Counted from the stretch's first letter, positions 50,133 to 60,596 are shown. The stretch: DNA of 64,000 nucleotides from CAJCJE01 sp035948315 (GCA_035948315.1 DASZJG010000034.1:62001-126000); one strand, 5' to 3'. The notes: a model not told the origin generated them from the sequence alone. Numbers and translations: made by a program.

Positions 50133-50525
50133 ATGACCGTCATCGACTTCCTCACCGCCTGGAACAAGGCCGAACTGGCCGCCGACACCGCCACGATCGC
50201 CGACGCGCTCACCGACGACTTCACCTGCATCGGCCCCCTCGGCTTCACCCTGTCCAAACAGGACTGGATCAACCGCCACGGCAACCTGCACTACGACGAG
50301 TTGACCCTGGAAGTCATCTCGACAAGGACCTACGGCGACACGGTGGTGGTGATCGGCACCCAGAACCAGCGAGCCACCTTCAACGGCAACCCGATCCCCG
50401 GCACCACCCGAGCAAGCATCGTCGTCACAAAGGGCGGTAATGACTGGAAGATCGCCAACATCCACTTCAGTTTCGTAGCCGGCACCGAAGGCGCCCCACC
50501 AATCCCCGGCCGCCCAGCCCAGTAG
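50133..50525 (+). CDS. SnoaL-like (NTF2 fold) protein
   Basis: 130 residues. The NTF2-like cone fold is suggested by a long N-terminal helix (DFLTAWNKAELAADTATIADALTDDFTCIGPLGF) followed by curved sheet strands with aromatic residues (YDELTLEVISTRTYGDTVVVIGTQNQRATFNGNPIPGTTRASIVVTKGGNDWKIANIHFSFV). Cyclases, hydratases and ligand-binding proteins share this fold; the specific role is unknown. GGAG precedes the ATG. It forms a short operon with the membrane protein and is divergent from MarR. Confidence 0.88.
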   Translation: MTVIDFLTAWNKAELAADTATIADALTDDFTCIGPLGFTLSKQDWINRHGNLHYDELTLEVISTRTYGDTVVVIGTQNQRATFNGNPIPGTTRASIVVTKGGNDWKIANIHFSFVAGTEGAPPIPGRPAQ

Positions 50526-50629
50526 TTACGTAGATCACATCAACGGCGATGCGAAGCGAGCCCGCGGGGTGTGGGGCGGCAGCCCCACCCCGGGGGTCTG
50601 GGGGTCGCCCCCCAGAAACAATGGCACGC

Positions 50630-50664
50630 AAAAGCGGCTTGTGCTTTCCGCAAGCACAAGCCGC
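50630..50664 (-). terminator. Rho-independent terminator of tRNA-Leu
   Basis: GCGGCTTGTGCTT (50634-50646) and AAGCACAAGCCGC (50652-50664) pair perfectly over 13 bp around TCCGC; on the minus strand the hairpin is followed by TTTT (50633-50630). It lies 10 bp after the tRNA 3' end. Confidence 0.85.
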
Positions 50665-50673
50665 CCATTTGCG

Positions 50674-50756
50674 TGCGCGAGGGGGGAGTTGAACCCCCAC
50701 GTCCTTTCGGACACACGGACCTGAACCGTGCGCGTCTGCCATTCCGCCACTCGCGC
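50674..50756 (-). tRNA. tRNA-Leu (anticodon CAG)
   Basis: An 83-nt class II tRNA on the minus strand. The acceptor stem GCGCGAG pairs with CTCGCGC. The anticodon stem-loop CACGG-TTCAGGT-CCGTG gives anticodon CAG. A long variable arm (TGTCCGAAAGGACG) and a T arm (GGGGGTTCAACTCCCCC) are present. CCA is not encoded. Divergent from fhaA, as in mycobacteria where leuT lies beside fhaA. Confidence 0.97.
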
Positions 50757-50874
50757 TGAAGTGACGGGAGGAAGATTAGCACGCATACGGGGGCGGGTTT
50801 TCACCGACCCTGTGTCCGGCTGGACTAGCACGGATACGATCGAGTGCAGGATAGTCGTGCGAAAGGATGAACCG

Positions 50875-52011
50875 ATGGGCCTCGTACAGCGCTTCGAGCG
50901 CCGTCTCGAAGGCATTGTCGGCAACAGTTTCGCACGTGTGTTCGGTGGCAGCGTCGTGCCGCAGGAGGTGGCCCAGGCACTACAGCGTGAAGGCGAGCTG
51001 AACGTCCGTGAACTCGCGGGTGGTCGCTTGCTGGCACCAAACCACTACACGGTGTTGCTAGGCCCGGCGGACCATGACCGGCTGGCGGGCGCTGAGCAGG
51101 ACGAACAGCGAATTTCACAGCTGCTCGCCGACTGCGTCGAGGAACATCTCGCCGAGCACGGGTGGGAAACGTACGGTGACGTCGTAGTCTCCGTGGAGCG
51201 TTCCGACGCGCTGCACACCGGACAGTTTCGAACCCGTTCGTCCGTCGATCCCGACGCACACCGACGGTCGGCACCACCTCGTAACGCAGGAGACAGAGCG
51301 ATGAGCCAGCCCCCCGGCTACGGCCAGCACCCCGACAACGACCCGTACGGCCAAGGTTATGGACAGGGCGCGTACGGCGACCCGAACTACGGCTACGGCC
51401 AGCAAGGCGGCTACGACCAAGGTTACGGCCAACAGGGCCACGACCAGGGTTACGGCGCGCCGGCGGCCGGTGGCGGTGGCTATGACCAGGGTTACGGCCA
51501 GCAGGGCCAGGGCTACGACCAGGGTTACGGCCAGCAGCAAGGCGGCGGTTACGAGCAGGGCTACGGCCAGCAGGGCCAGGGCTATGACCAGGGCTACGGC
51601 CAGCAGGGCGGTGGCGGCTACCCGCCCCAGGGCGGCGGCGGTTACCCCCCGCAGGGTGGCGGCGGCTACCCCGAGGCCGGCCAGGGCTACGCTCCGCCCG
51701 CCGTGCAGACCGGCCCCCGGCAGATGCAGGCCAGCCTGCAGCTCGACGACGGCTCGAACCGCAACTACCCGCTGAAGCAGGGTGGCAACGTGGTGGGTCG
51801 CGGCCAGGACGCGGACTTCCGGTTGCCCGACACCGGCGTGTCCCGACGGCACCTGGAGATCACCTGGGATGGTCAGAGTGCCATGCTTGCTGACCTCGGT
51901 TCGACCAACGGCACGACGGTGAACGGTCAGCCAGTGCAGACTTGGCAGCTCGCGGACGGCGACGTCATCCGCATCGGCCACTCTTCGCTGGTGTTCCGCA
52001 GCCAGGGCTGA
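50875..52011 (+). CDS. fhaA: FhaA, phosphothreonine-binding FHA scaffold protein
   Basis: 378 residues from ATG at 50875 with AAGGA upstream. The N-terminal DUF3662 domain (about 1-120) starts MGLVQRFERRLEGIVGNSFARVFGG. A Gly/Tyr/Gln-rich low-complexity region follows (about 143-275, YGQ-type repeats). The C-terminal FHA domain (about 300-378) has VVGRGQDADFRLPDTGVSRRH and ADLGSTNGTTVNGQ, the phosphothreonine-binding residues. FhaA reads PknA/PknB signals in peptidoglycan control. It is shorter than the M. tuberculosis protein (527 residues). An internal in-frame ATG at 51301 with a strong AGGAGA is noted separately. Confidence 0.95.
   Translation: MGLVQRFERRLEGIVGNSFARVFGGSVVPQEVAQALQREGELNVRELAGGRLLAPNHYTVLLGPADHDRLAGAEQDEQRISQLLADCVEEHLAEHGWETYGDVVVSVERSDALHTGQFRTRSSVDPDAHRRSAPPRNAGDRAMSQPPGYGQHPDNDPYGQGYGQGAYGDPNYGYGQQGGYDQGYGQQGHDQGYGAPAAGGGGYDQGYGQQGQGYDQGYGQQQGGGYEQGYGQQGQGYDQGYGQQGGGGYPPQGGGGYPPQGGGGYPEAGQGYAPPAVQTGPRQMQASLQLDDGSNRNYPLKQGGNVVGRGQDADFRLPDTGVSRRHLEITWDGQSAMLADLGSTNGTTVNGQPVQTWQLADGDVIRIGHSSLVFRSQG
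51310..51700 (+). repeat. YGQ low-complexity coding repeat in fhaA
   Basis: The DNA repeats a 15-24 bp unit encoding variants of GYGQQGQGYDQ and GGGYPPQ. These are coding repeats, not CRISPR: the units are in frame and imperfect. They encode a prion-like G/Y/Q segment. Confidence 0.9.
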
Positions 52012-52082
52012 TCGGTAGGGCGGACCGGGCCGCAGGCACGTCCACGTCCACGCGTTCGTCTAGTCGGGAGCAGTCACAACCG

Positions 52083-52541
52083 GTGCCAGAGCTGGTGATA
52101 CAGCTGACCAGAGCAGGGTTTCTCGCCCTGCTCTGGTTGTTCGTGTACGCCGCGTTGCGGGTCGTCCGATCGGACCTGTACGCGGCATCCGGAATACGGG
52201 TCGCGATGCCCGGCATGCGACGTGGTGCGGCGAAGAAGAACCGAGGGAAGGCGGCCAGGCAGTTGGTGGTCACGCACGGCGCGCTCGCCGGTACCCGGAT
52301 CGCGCTGGACGGCCGGCCGATCATGATCGGGCGGGCGGACGATTCCACGTTGGTGCTGGATGACGACTACGCGTCGACCAGACATGCCAGAGTGTCCCTC
52401 CGGGGAACGGACTGGTACGTGGAGGATCTAGGCTCCACCAACGGCACCTACCTCGACCGGGCGAAGGTCACGGCACCCCTCCGGGTCCCGCTCGGTGTCC
52501 CGATCCGCATCGGCAAGACGGTGATCGAGCTGCGCTCATGA
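52083..52541 (+). CDS. fhaB: FhaB (FipA-type), membrane FHA protein
   Basis: 152 residues starting at GTG 52083, close to the 155 of M. tuberculosis FhaB/FipA. An N-terminal membrane helix (about 5-28, VIQLTRAGFLALLWLFVYAALRV) is followed by a basic linker (MRRGAAKKNRGKAARQL) and a cytoplasmic FHA domain (about 70-150) with IMIGRADDSTLVLDDDYASTRHARV and DLGSTNGTYL. It binds phosphothreonine peptides produced by PknA/PknB and is linked to division and oxidative stress survival in mycobacteria. It overlaps pstP by 4 bp. Confidence 0.94.
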   Translation: MPELVIQLTRAGFLALLWLFVYAALRVVRSDLYAASGIRVAMPGMRRGAAKKNRGKAARQLVVTHGALAGTRIALDGRPIMIGRADDSTLVLDDDYASTRHARVSLRGTDWYVEDLGSTNGTYLDRAKVTAPLRVPLGVPIRIGKTVIELRS

Positions 52542-54004
52542 CCCTTGTACTCAAATACGTCGCTCGTAGCGACCGGGGCCTTGTTCGGTCCAACAACCAG
52601 GACTCGGTGTACGCGGGTCCTCGGCTGCTCGCCGTCGCCGACGGCATGGGTGGTTACGCGGGCGGCGAGGTCGCCAGCAAGATCGTGATCGCCGCCCTGG
52701 CGCCGTTGGACGACGACGACCCCGGCGAGGACCTGCTCAATCCGCTGCGTGAGGCGGTGCTGGCGGGCAACGCGGCCATTTCCGAACTGGTCGCGAACGA
52801 CCCCGAACTGGACGGAATGGGCACCACTCTGACCGCCATCCTGTTCGCGGGCAACCGCCTTGGCGTGGTGAACATCGGCGACTCGCGCACGTACCTGATG
52901 CGCGGCGGACAGGTCGCCCAGATCACCCATGACGACAGTTTCGTGCAGTCGCTGATCGACGAGGGCCGGATCACGCCGGAGGAGGCGAACAGCCATCCGC
53001 AGCGCTCGCTGCTGCTGCGCGCGCTGACCGGCCACGAGGTCGAGCCGAGCCTGACCATTCGGGAGGCGCGCGCCGGCGACCGGTACCTGCTGTGTTCGGA
53101 CGGTCTGTCCTCCTACATCAGCCACGAGACGCTGACCGAGGCGATCCGGATCCAGGATCCGCAGGACAGCGCGGACCGGATGATCGAGCTGGCGTTGAAG
53201 GCCGGCGGCCCGGACAACGTGACGGTGATCATCGCGGACGTGATCGACGTCGACTTCGGCGAGGACGACCCGATCGTGGGTGGCGCCGCCGGGGACGGCA
53301 GCGACGAGGCACCGCAGCCGGATTCGCCCGCTTCCCGGGCGCGCGCGCTGCACCCGGTGACCCCGCCGCCGCAGCGCATCCTGCCCGGCGAGCAGGCCGA
53401 GCAGAAGCCGAAGCGGCGCAGGTGGCTGCGCGCGCTGATCATCACCTTGATCGTGCTCGTGGTGCTGGGCGGTGGCGCTTTCGGGACGCGGTACTGGGTG
53501 CTGTCCCAGTACTACGTCGGCGCGTCGACCAACAGCGAGATCGCGATCTTCCAGGGCGTGCGCGGCAGTGTGCTCGGCGTCGCGCTCAACCGCGAGGTGC
53601 AGGGTTCGTGCACGCCGGGTGCGGCGGCGAGCTGTGAGGCGATCCGGCTGGACGACCTGAACCAGAGCGCGCGGCTCAACGTGCAGGCCGGCATTCCCGC
53701 GACCAGCCTCGGCGACGCGCAGGCCACGTTGCAGCGGCTGCGCACCCAGCAGGTGCTGCCGGAGTGCCCGAAGCCGACTACCACCCCGACCAGCACACCG
53801 CCGCAGACCGGCACGAACGGTTCGCCGACGACCGGTACCAGGACCACGACGGCGGTCCCGCCGACGACGGGCACGAGCGGCAACGCGTCCTCGGGCATCG
53901 GTTCGAACGTGGGCAGCGGCACGGCGACGCCGCCCACGACCAGCTACGTCCCGCCGGTGAGCCACCCCCAGCCGGGCATCGACTGTCGGAAGCCGGGCTC
54001 CTGA
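52538..54004 (+). CDS. pstP: PstP, PP2C-type serine/threonine phosphatase
   Basis: 488 residues. The PP2C catalytic domain (about 1-240) has SDRGLVRSNNQDSV, the metal-binding ADGMGGYAGGE (D35), LTAILFAGNRLGVVNIGDSRTYL, LCSDGLSSY and GGPDNVTVIIADV. Membrane helix at about 292-314, then an extracytoplasmic Thr/Pro-rich tail. It is the only general phosphatase partner of PknA/PknB and resets their phosphorylation of cell-wall enzymes. ATGA overlaps fhaB and TGATG joins it to rodA, so translation is coupled through the operon. Confidence 0.96.
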   Translation: MTLVLKYVARSDRGLVRSNNQDSVYAGPRLLAVADGMGGYAGGEVASKIVIAALAPLDDDDPGEDLLNPLREAVLAGNAAISELVANDPELDGMGTTLTAILFAGNRLGVVNIGDSRTYLMRGGQVAQITHDDSFVQSLIDEGRITPEEANSHPQRSLLLRALTGHEVEPSLTIREARAGDRYLLCSDGLSSYISHETLTEAIRIQDPQDSADRMIELALKAGGPDNVTVIIADVIDVDFGEDDPIVGGAAGDGSDEAPQPDSPASRARALHPVTPPPQRILPGEQAEQKPKRRRWLRALIITLIVLVVLGGGAFGTRYWVLSQYYVGASTNSEIAIFQGVRGSVLGVALNREVQGSCTPGAAASCEAIRLDDLNQSARLNVQAGIPATSLGDAQATLQRLRTQQVLPECPKPTTTPTSTPPQTGTNGSPTTGTRTTTAVPPTTGTSGNASSGIGSNVGSGTATPPTTSYVPPVSHPQPGIDCRKPGS

Positions 54005-55470
54005 TGTCCGCGCCGGTCCCCGTCGGGGCGGGTGCGGCGTCCGGAACCGGCGGTTCCGGCACCAGCGCGCCTCCGACGCGACGCGGCACCGAGCTGATCC
54101 TGCTCGCGTTCGTGGCCGGCATGGTCACCGTCGCCCTGGTCCTGGTCGAGGCCAACCAGGAACAACAGTTGACGATGCAGATCGTCTACTACGGACTGGC
54201 CTACCTGGCCCTGTTCGCCGGTGCGCACTTCGCGGTGCGCCGCTGGGCGCCGTACGCGGATCCGCTGATCCTGCCGTGCGTCGCGGTGCTCAACGGCATC
54301 GGCCTGGTCATGATCCACCGCCTTGACCTTGCCGGGCTCGCGTCGGCGGCCGCCCGCGGCAAGCACTTCACCGAGCAGGCGCCCAAGCAGGTGGTGTGGA
54401 CCGCGATCGGGCTGGCCTTCTTCGTGGTCATCCTGGTGTTCGTCAAGGACCACCGGACACTGTCCCGCTACGGCTACACCTTCGGCCTGGCCGGCCTGTT
54501 CCTGCTCATCCTGCCCGGTGTGCTGCCGGCCAGCCTGTCCTCGGTGAACGGTGCGAAGGTGTGGATCATCCTGCCCTTCGGGTCGATCCAACCCGGTGAG
54601 TTCGCGAAGATCCTGCTGATCGTCTTCTTCGCGGCCTTCCTGGTGGCCAAACGCGACCTGTTCATGGCTGCCGGGCGCAAGGTCCTGAGCCTTGAGCTGC
54701 CGCGCCCGCGCGACCTCGGCCCGCTGGTGGCCGCGCTGGCCGCGTCGGTCGGCGTGCTGGCGCTGGAAAAGGACCTCGGCAACTCGCTGCTGATCTTCGG
54801 CATCGTGCTGGTGATGATCTACATCGCCACCGAGCGCGCGGCCTGGGTGATCATCGGCCTGATCCCGTTCATCGGCGCCTGCCTGCTCTCCTTCCACCTG
54901 TTCACGCACGTCCAGCAGCGGGTGGCGAACTGGCTGGACCCGTTCGCCACCTACAACCAGATCGGCGGCGGCGGCCAGATGGCCCAGTCGCTGTTCAGTC
55001 TGGGCACCGGCGGCATCTTCGGCACCGGCCTCGGCGCGGGTCACCCGAACCTGGTGCCGGAGGCCAGTTCGGACTTCATCACCGCGGCCATCGGTGAGGA
55101 ACTCGGCCTGCTGGGCCTGTTCGCGGTGATGATGATCTACCTGGTGCTGGCGCTGCGGGGGCTGCGCGGCGCGATCGCCGTGCGCGACACGTTCGGCAAG
55201 CTGCTCGGCGGCGGGCTGGCCTTCTCGCTGGTGTGGCAGATCTTCGTGGTGATCGGCGGGGTCACCAAGCTGATCCCGGAGACCGGCCTCACCTCACCGT
55301 TCCTGTCCGCGGGCGGATCGTCCCTGCTGGCCAACTACATGCTGGTGGCGTTGCTGTTGCGCATCTCCGATTCGGCCCGTCGGCCGAGGGCCGGCACGAG
55401 CAGCAGGCCGAAGCTGCCGCAGGCCCCGCTGGCTGAGGCGAGCACAATCATGGTGGAGCGGCCCACGTGA
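54004..55470 (+). CDS. rodA: RodA, SEDS peptidoglycan glycosyltransferase
   Basis: 488 residues, about 10-12 membrane helices, with SEDS signatures: WIILPFGSIQPGEFAKI, LEKDLGNSLLIF (catalytic Asp region), VANWLDPFATYNQIGGGGQMAQSLFSLGTGG and PNLVPEASSDFITAAIGEELG. A Ser/Gly-rich N-terminal cytoplasmic tail of about 30 residues precedes the first helix. It polymerises lipid II into glycan strands and works with the transpeptidase PbpA encoded next, whose GTG overlaps its stop. The start ATG overlaps the pstP stop. Confidence 0.96.
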   Translation: MSAPVPVGAGAASGTGGSGTSAPPTRRGTELILLAFVAGMVTVALVLVEANQEQQLTMQIVYYGLAYLALFAGAHFAVRRWAPYADPLILPCVAVLNGIGLVMIHRLDLAGLASAAARGKHFTEQAPKQVVWTAIGLAFFVVILVFVKDHRTLSRYGYTFGLAGLFLLILPGVLPASLSSVNGAKVWIILPFGSIQPGEFAKILLIVFFAAFLVAKRDLFMAAGRKVLSLELPRPRDLGPLVAALAASVGVLALEKDLGNSLLIFGIVLVMIYIATERAAWVIIGLIPFIGACLLSFHLFTHVQQRVANWLDPFATYNQIGGGGQMAQSLFSLGTGGIFGTGLGAGHPNLVPEASSDFITAAIGEELGLLGLFAVMMIYLVLALRGLRGAIAVRDTFGKLLGGGLAFSLVWQIFVVIGGVTKLIPETGLTSPFLSAGGSSLLANYMLVALLLRISDSARRPRAGTSSRPKLPQAPLAEASTIMVERPT

Positions 55471-56975
55471 ACACTCCACTGCGCCGGGTCAGCATCGCCA
55501 TGATGATCATGATCGTGCTGCTCATGGTCAACGACATGTACGTCCAGGTGATCAAGGCGGACAGCTACGCCAACAACCCGCTCAACCGGCGGACCCTGCT
55601 CACCGAGTACAGCCAGCAGCGCGGCACGATCACCGCGGCCGACGGCACCGCGCTGGCCAAGTCGGTGGCCACCACGGACACCTACAAGTACCTGCGCCAG
55701 TACCCGGCCGGGCCGATGTACGCGCCGGTGACCGGCTACTACTCGCTGAGCTACGGCACATACGGGATGGAGCGGATCCAGAACTCGGTGCTCAACGGCA
55801 GCGACGACCGGCTGTTCGTGCGGCGCCTGTCCGACCTCATCACCGGCCGCAACCCGCAGGGCGGCAACGTCCAGCTGACCATCGACCCGAAGGTCCAGGC
55901 GGCGGCCTACAACGGCATGATCGCCGCCGGCTACACCGGTGCCGCGGTGGCCATCCAGCCCTCCACCGGGCAGATCCTGGCGCTGGTCTCCAACCCGTCC
56001 TACGACCCCAACGGCCTCGCCTCGCACGACTCGCAGACCCAGCTGAACACCTGGACCGCGGCCAAACCGAGTTCGGCGACCTCGCCGCTGCTGGACCAGT
56101 CGGTGCAGGCCGCCTACCAGCCCGGCTCCACGTTCAAGCTGATCGTCGCGACCGCGGCGCTGAACAACAACGTGGACACCGAGAACAACGACGACCTGCC
56201 CAACTCGCCCGCGATCACGTTGCCCGGCACCACCACCCAGCTGCACAACTTCGACAACGAGACGTGCCCCGGCGGGTCCGGCAACGGCATGGTGTCCATG
56301 AAGGACGCGATCGCGCACTCCTGCAACACCGCGTTCGCCACCCTCGCCGGCAAGGTCGGCGCGCCCGCGCTGGCGGCGCAGGCGCAGAAGTTCGGCTTCG
56401 GCACCAGCATGTCGATCCCGCTGACCGTGGCGACCTCCTGCCTCGGCCCGGCCTCCGGCGGCAACTGCATGAACATCCTCAACGGCACCCCCGGCCTCTA
56501 CCAGAGCGGCATCGGCCAGCTCAACGTGCAGGAGACGCCGTTGCAGAACGCGATGGTCGCGGCGACGATCGCCAACGGCGGCGTGGAGATGCAGCCGCAG
56601 CTGGTGAAGGGGATCCTGGCGCCGGACTACTCCACCGTGCAGGGGTTCACCCCGCAGGTGCTCAACCAGAGCGTGATGTCCCAGCAGGCCGCGAGCGAGC
56701 TGACGGACATGATGGAGGCGTCCGAGCAGAACTCCGGCAACGCCAACAAGTTGCCCAACATCACCATCGCCTCCAAGACCGGTACCGCCGAGCACGGCAA
56801 CGACCCGAAGAACACCCAGCCCTACGGTTGGTACGTGGCTTTCGTGCCGGGCAAGGACATCGCGGTCGCGGTCGTCGTCACCTCCGGTGGCTCGTTCGAC
56901 CTGGCGACCATCGGCGCGAAGGTGGCCGCGCCGATCGCCCGTCTGATGATCAACGCCGCGGTCGCGGGGAGCTGA
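55467..56975 (+). CDS. pbpA: PbpA, class B penicillin-binding protein (transpeptidase)
   Basis: 502 residues, start GTG at 55467. One N-terminal membrane helix (about 9-25), then a dimerisation domain and a transpeptidase domain. Catalytic motifs: S221-T-F-K (QPGSTFKL), S285-C-N (AHSCNTAF) and K437-T-G (ASKTGTAE). It cross-links peptidoglycan at septum or pole in partnership with RodA. In M. tuberculosis PbpA is phosphorylated by PknB, which is encoded three genes later here. Confidence 0.96.
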   Translation: MNTPLRRVSIAMMIMIVLLMVNDMYVQVIKADSYANNPLNRRTLLTEYSQQRGTITAADGTALAKSVATTDTYKYLRQYPAGPMYAPVTGYYSLSYGTYGMERIQNSVLNGSDDRLFVRRLSDLITGRNPQGGNVQLTIDPKVQAAAYNGMIAAGYTGAAVAIQPSTGQILALVSNPSYDPNGLASHDSQTQLNTWTAAKPSSATSPLLDQSVQAAYQPGSTFKLIVATAALNNNVDTENNDDLPNSPAITLPGTTTQLHNFDNETCPGGSGNGMVSMKDAIAHSCNTAFATLAGKVGAPALAAQAQKFGFGTSMSIPLTVATSCLGPASGGNCMNILNGTPGLYQSGIGQLNVQETPLQNAMVAATIANGGVEMQPQLVKGILAPDYSTVQGFTPQVLNQSVMSQQAASELTDMMEASEQNSGNANKLPNITIASKTGTAEHGNDPKNTQPYGWYVAFVPGKDIAVAVVVTSGGSFDLATIGAKVAAPIARLMINAAVAGS

Positions 56976-56979
56976 GGCA

Positions 56980-58455
56980 GTGTTGACCTCGGGACAGCTG
57001 CTCGCCGACCGCTACCGGCTCGATCGCCGGATCGCGGTCGGCGGGATGGGCGAGGTGTGGGACGCCGCGGACACCCGGTTGGACCGCCGCGTCGCGGTGA
57101 AGGTGCTCAAGCCGGAACTGTGCGGCGACGCCGAGTTCCTGCACCGCTTCCGCACCGAGGCGCGCACCACCGCCTCGCTCAACCACCCCGGCATCGCCGC
57201 CGTGCACGACTACGGCGAGACCGCCGCGCTGCCGGACGGTCCGCACGACACCGCGTACCTGGTGATGGAACTGGTCGAGGGCGAGCCGCTGGCCGCGATC
57301 CTGGCCAAGCACCACCGCCTGTCCGCCGAGCAGACCCTGGACATCATGGAGCAGGCCGGGCTCGCGTTGCAGGCCGCGCACGAACGCGGCTACGTGCACC
57401 GCGACGTCAAGCCGGGCAACATCATGATCGGGCCGACCGGCGCGGTGAAGCTGACCGACTTCGGCATCGCCAAGGCGGCCGACGCGGCCCCGGTGACCCG
57501 CTCCGGCATGGTGATGGGCACCGCGCACTACATCGCGCCCGAACAGGCGCTCGGCGACGAGGCTTCGCCGAGCAGCGACGTGTACTCGCTGGCGGTGGTC
57601 GGCTACGAGTGCCTGGTCGGGCATCGCCCGTTCCTGTCCGAGAACGCGGTGACCGTGGCCATGATGCACATCAGGGACCTCCCGCCGCCGCTGCCGCCGG
57701 ACGTGCCGCCCGCGGTGCGCGGGCTGATCGAGGCGACCCTGGTCAAGGACCCGAGGCAGCGCTATGTCAGCGGCGGCGAGTTCGCGGCCGCGGCCGCCGC
57801 GGTGAGGGCGGGCGCGCCACTGCCCACCCCCTCCGGCCTACTCGCCCAACAGCAGGCGGTGCAGCAAGCCCAACAGCAGGCGGCGCAGCAGCAGTTGCTC
57901 ATGCAGCAGCAGCTGCCGGTCGGCGTCCCGGGCGGACCGCCGACCATGCCGCCCTCGGCTCCGGTGCCGCCGCCGATGGGCGCGTCCGGCCCGCAGCCGG
58001 GACTGAGCTACCCGCTGCCCAACAGGCCACCTCGGCACAACGCGGTCTGGGTGCTGCTCGGCCTGCTGCTGCTCGTGCTGGTCGGCCTCGGCGTGTGGGC
58101 CATCACCGAAGCGGTCAACCGGGGCGGGCCGACGCCCCCGGGCGGCAGTGGCGCCACCGGGGCGAGCGGCCAGCCCGTCTCGACCACCGCGCAGCGCGGC
58201 GGACCGCAGGGCCTGCTCGGCGGCGCGCAGCCCGCGCAGCTCAGGATCAACCAGAGCGACTATCTCGGCCGGCCCGCTGACCTGGTGGCTGCCGAGCTGC
58301 ACCGGGACGGGCTCGACACCACGGTGATCACCGAAGGCGGTGCTACCCCGGCGAATCCGGCGAGTTGCACGGTCGGTTCGGTGACACCGAACGGCGCGGT
58401 GCCGATCGGCACCGTCGTCACCATCACCTGCAGGACCCAGGGAGCGGCCGGATGA
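56980..58455 (+). CDS. pknA: PknA, membrane serine/threonine protein kinase with a PASTA-like ectodomain
   Basis: 491 residues, start GTG at 56980. Kinase domain about 10-270 with GGMGEVWDA, VAVKVLKPEL, HRDVKPGNIM and DFGIAKAADA; activation-loop Thr/Ser (APVTRSGMVMGTAHYIAPEQ). A Gln/Pro-rich juxtamembrane region, a membrane helix near 355-377, then one PASTA-like extracytoplasmic domain (about 425-488) with INQSDYLGRPADLVAAELHRDG, two Cys and a VTPNGAVPIGTVVTI end. M. tuberculosis PknA (431 residues) has no PASTA repeat, so this one is larger. It starts 4 bp after pbpA. Confidence 0.94.
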   Translation: MLTSGQLLADRYRLDRRIAVGGMGEVWDAADTRLDRRVAVKVLKPELCGDAEFLHRFRTEARTTASLNHPGIAAVHDYGETAALPDGPHDTAYLVMELVEGEPLAAILAKHHRLSAEQTLDIMEQAGLALQAAHERGYVHRDVKPGNIMIGPTGAVKLTDFGIAKAADAAPVTRSGMVMGTAHYIAPEQALGDEASPSSDVYSLAVVGYECLVGHRPFLSENAVTVAMMHIRDLPPPLPPDVPPAVRGLIEATLVKDPRQRYVSGGEFAAAAAAVRAGAPLPTPSGLLAQQQAVQQAQQQAAQQQLLMQQQLPVGVPGGPPTMPPSAPVPPPMGASGPQPGLSYPLPNRPPRHNAVWVLLGLLLLVLVGLGVWAITEAVNRGGPTPPGGSGATGASGQPVSTTAQRGGPQGLLGGAQPAQLRINQSDYLGRPADLVAAELHRDGLDTTVITEGGATPANPASCTVGSVTPNGAVPIGTVVTITCRTQGAAG

Positions 58456-58531
58456 TGCCGATTACCGGAATACTGCGGGGTCGACAGGGCATGATGGGTA
58501 GACCGTTGACGAGGAGCGGGACCAAGCACTC

Positions 58532-60529
<1,998 letters not shown>

Positions 60530-60542
60530 CAACCGGACAACA

Positions 60543-60575
60543 ATCGGGCCCGGCGGAGATTTCGCCGGGCCCGAT
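60543..60575. terminator. Strong terminator between pknB and the amidotransferase gene
   Basis: ATCGGGCCCGGCG (60543-60555) and CGCCGGGCCCGAT (60563-60575) pair perfectly over 13 bp with a 7-nt loop, then TTCGTT follows on the plus strand. It ends the fhaA-pknB unit and may also serve the convergent gene. Confidence 0.85.
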
Positions 60576-60596
60576 TTCGTTGGTGGGTGGGGAAAC

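Larger units (their letters stand above)
50526..50874. other. Intergenic region with GC-rich hairpins, terminator and tRNA-Leu
   Basis: Between the SnoaL-like gene and fhaA there is a repeat-like stretch at 50571-50615: GTGGGGC (50571-50577) pairs with GCCCCAC (50582-50588), and CTGGGGG (50598-50604) with CCCCCAG (50609-50615). Then come a terminator hairpin and tRNA-Leu on the minus strand (listed separately). Long frames that begin inside the tRNA are not genes. Confidence 0.6.

Noticed and set aside
50728..50874. N-terminal extension of fhaA beginning inside tRNA-Leu
   Set aside because: The frame is open through the tRNA by chance; the ATG at 50875 has a ribosome-binding site and gives the family N-terminus.
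51310..51700. CRISPR or tandem DNA repeat array
   Set aside because: The repeats are imperfect, in frame and encode the FhaA low-complexity segment; no spacers.
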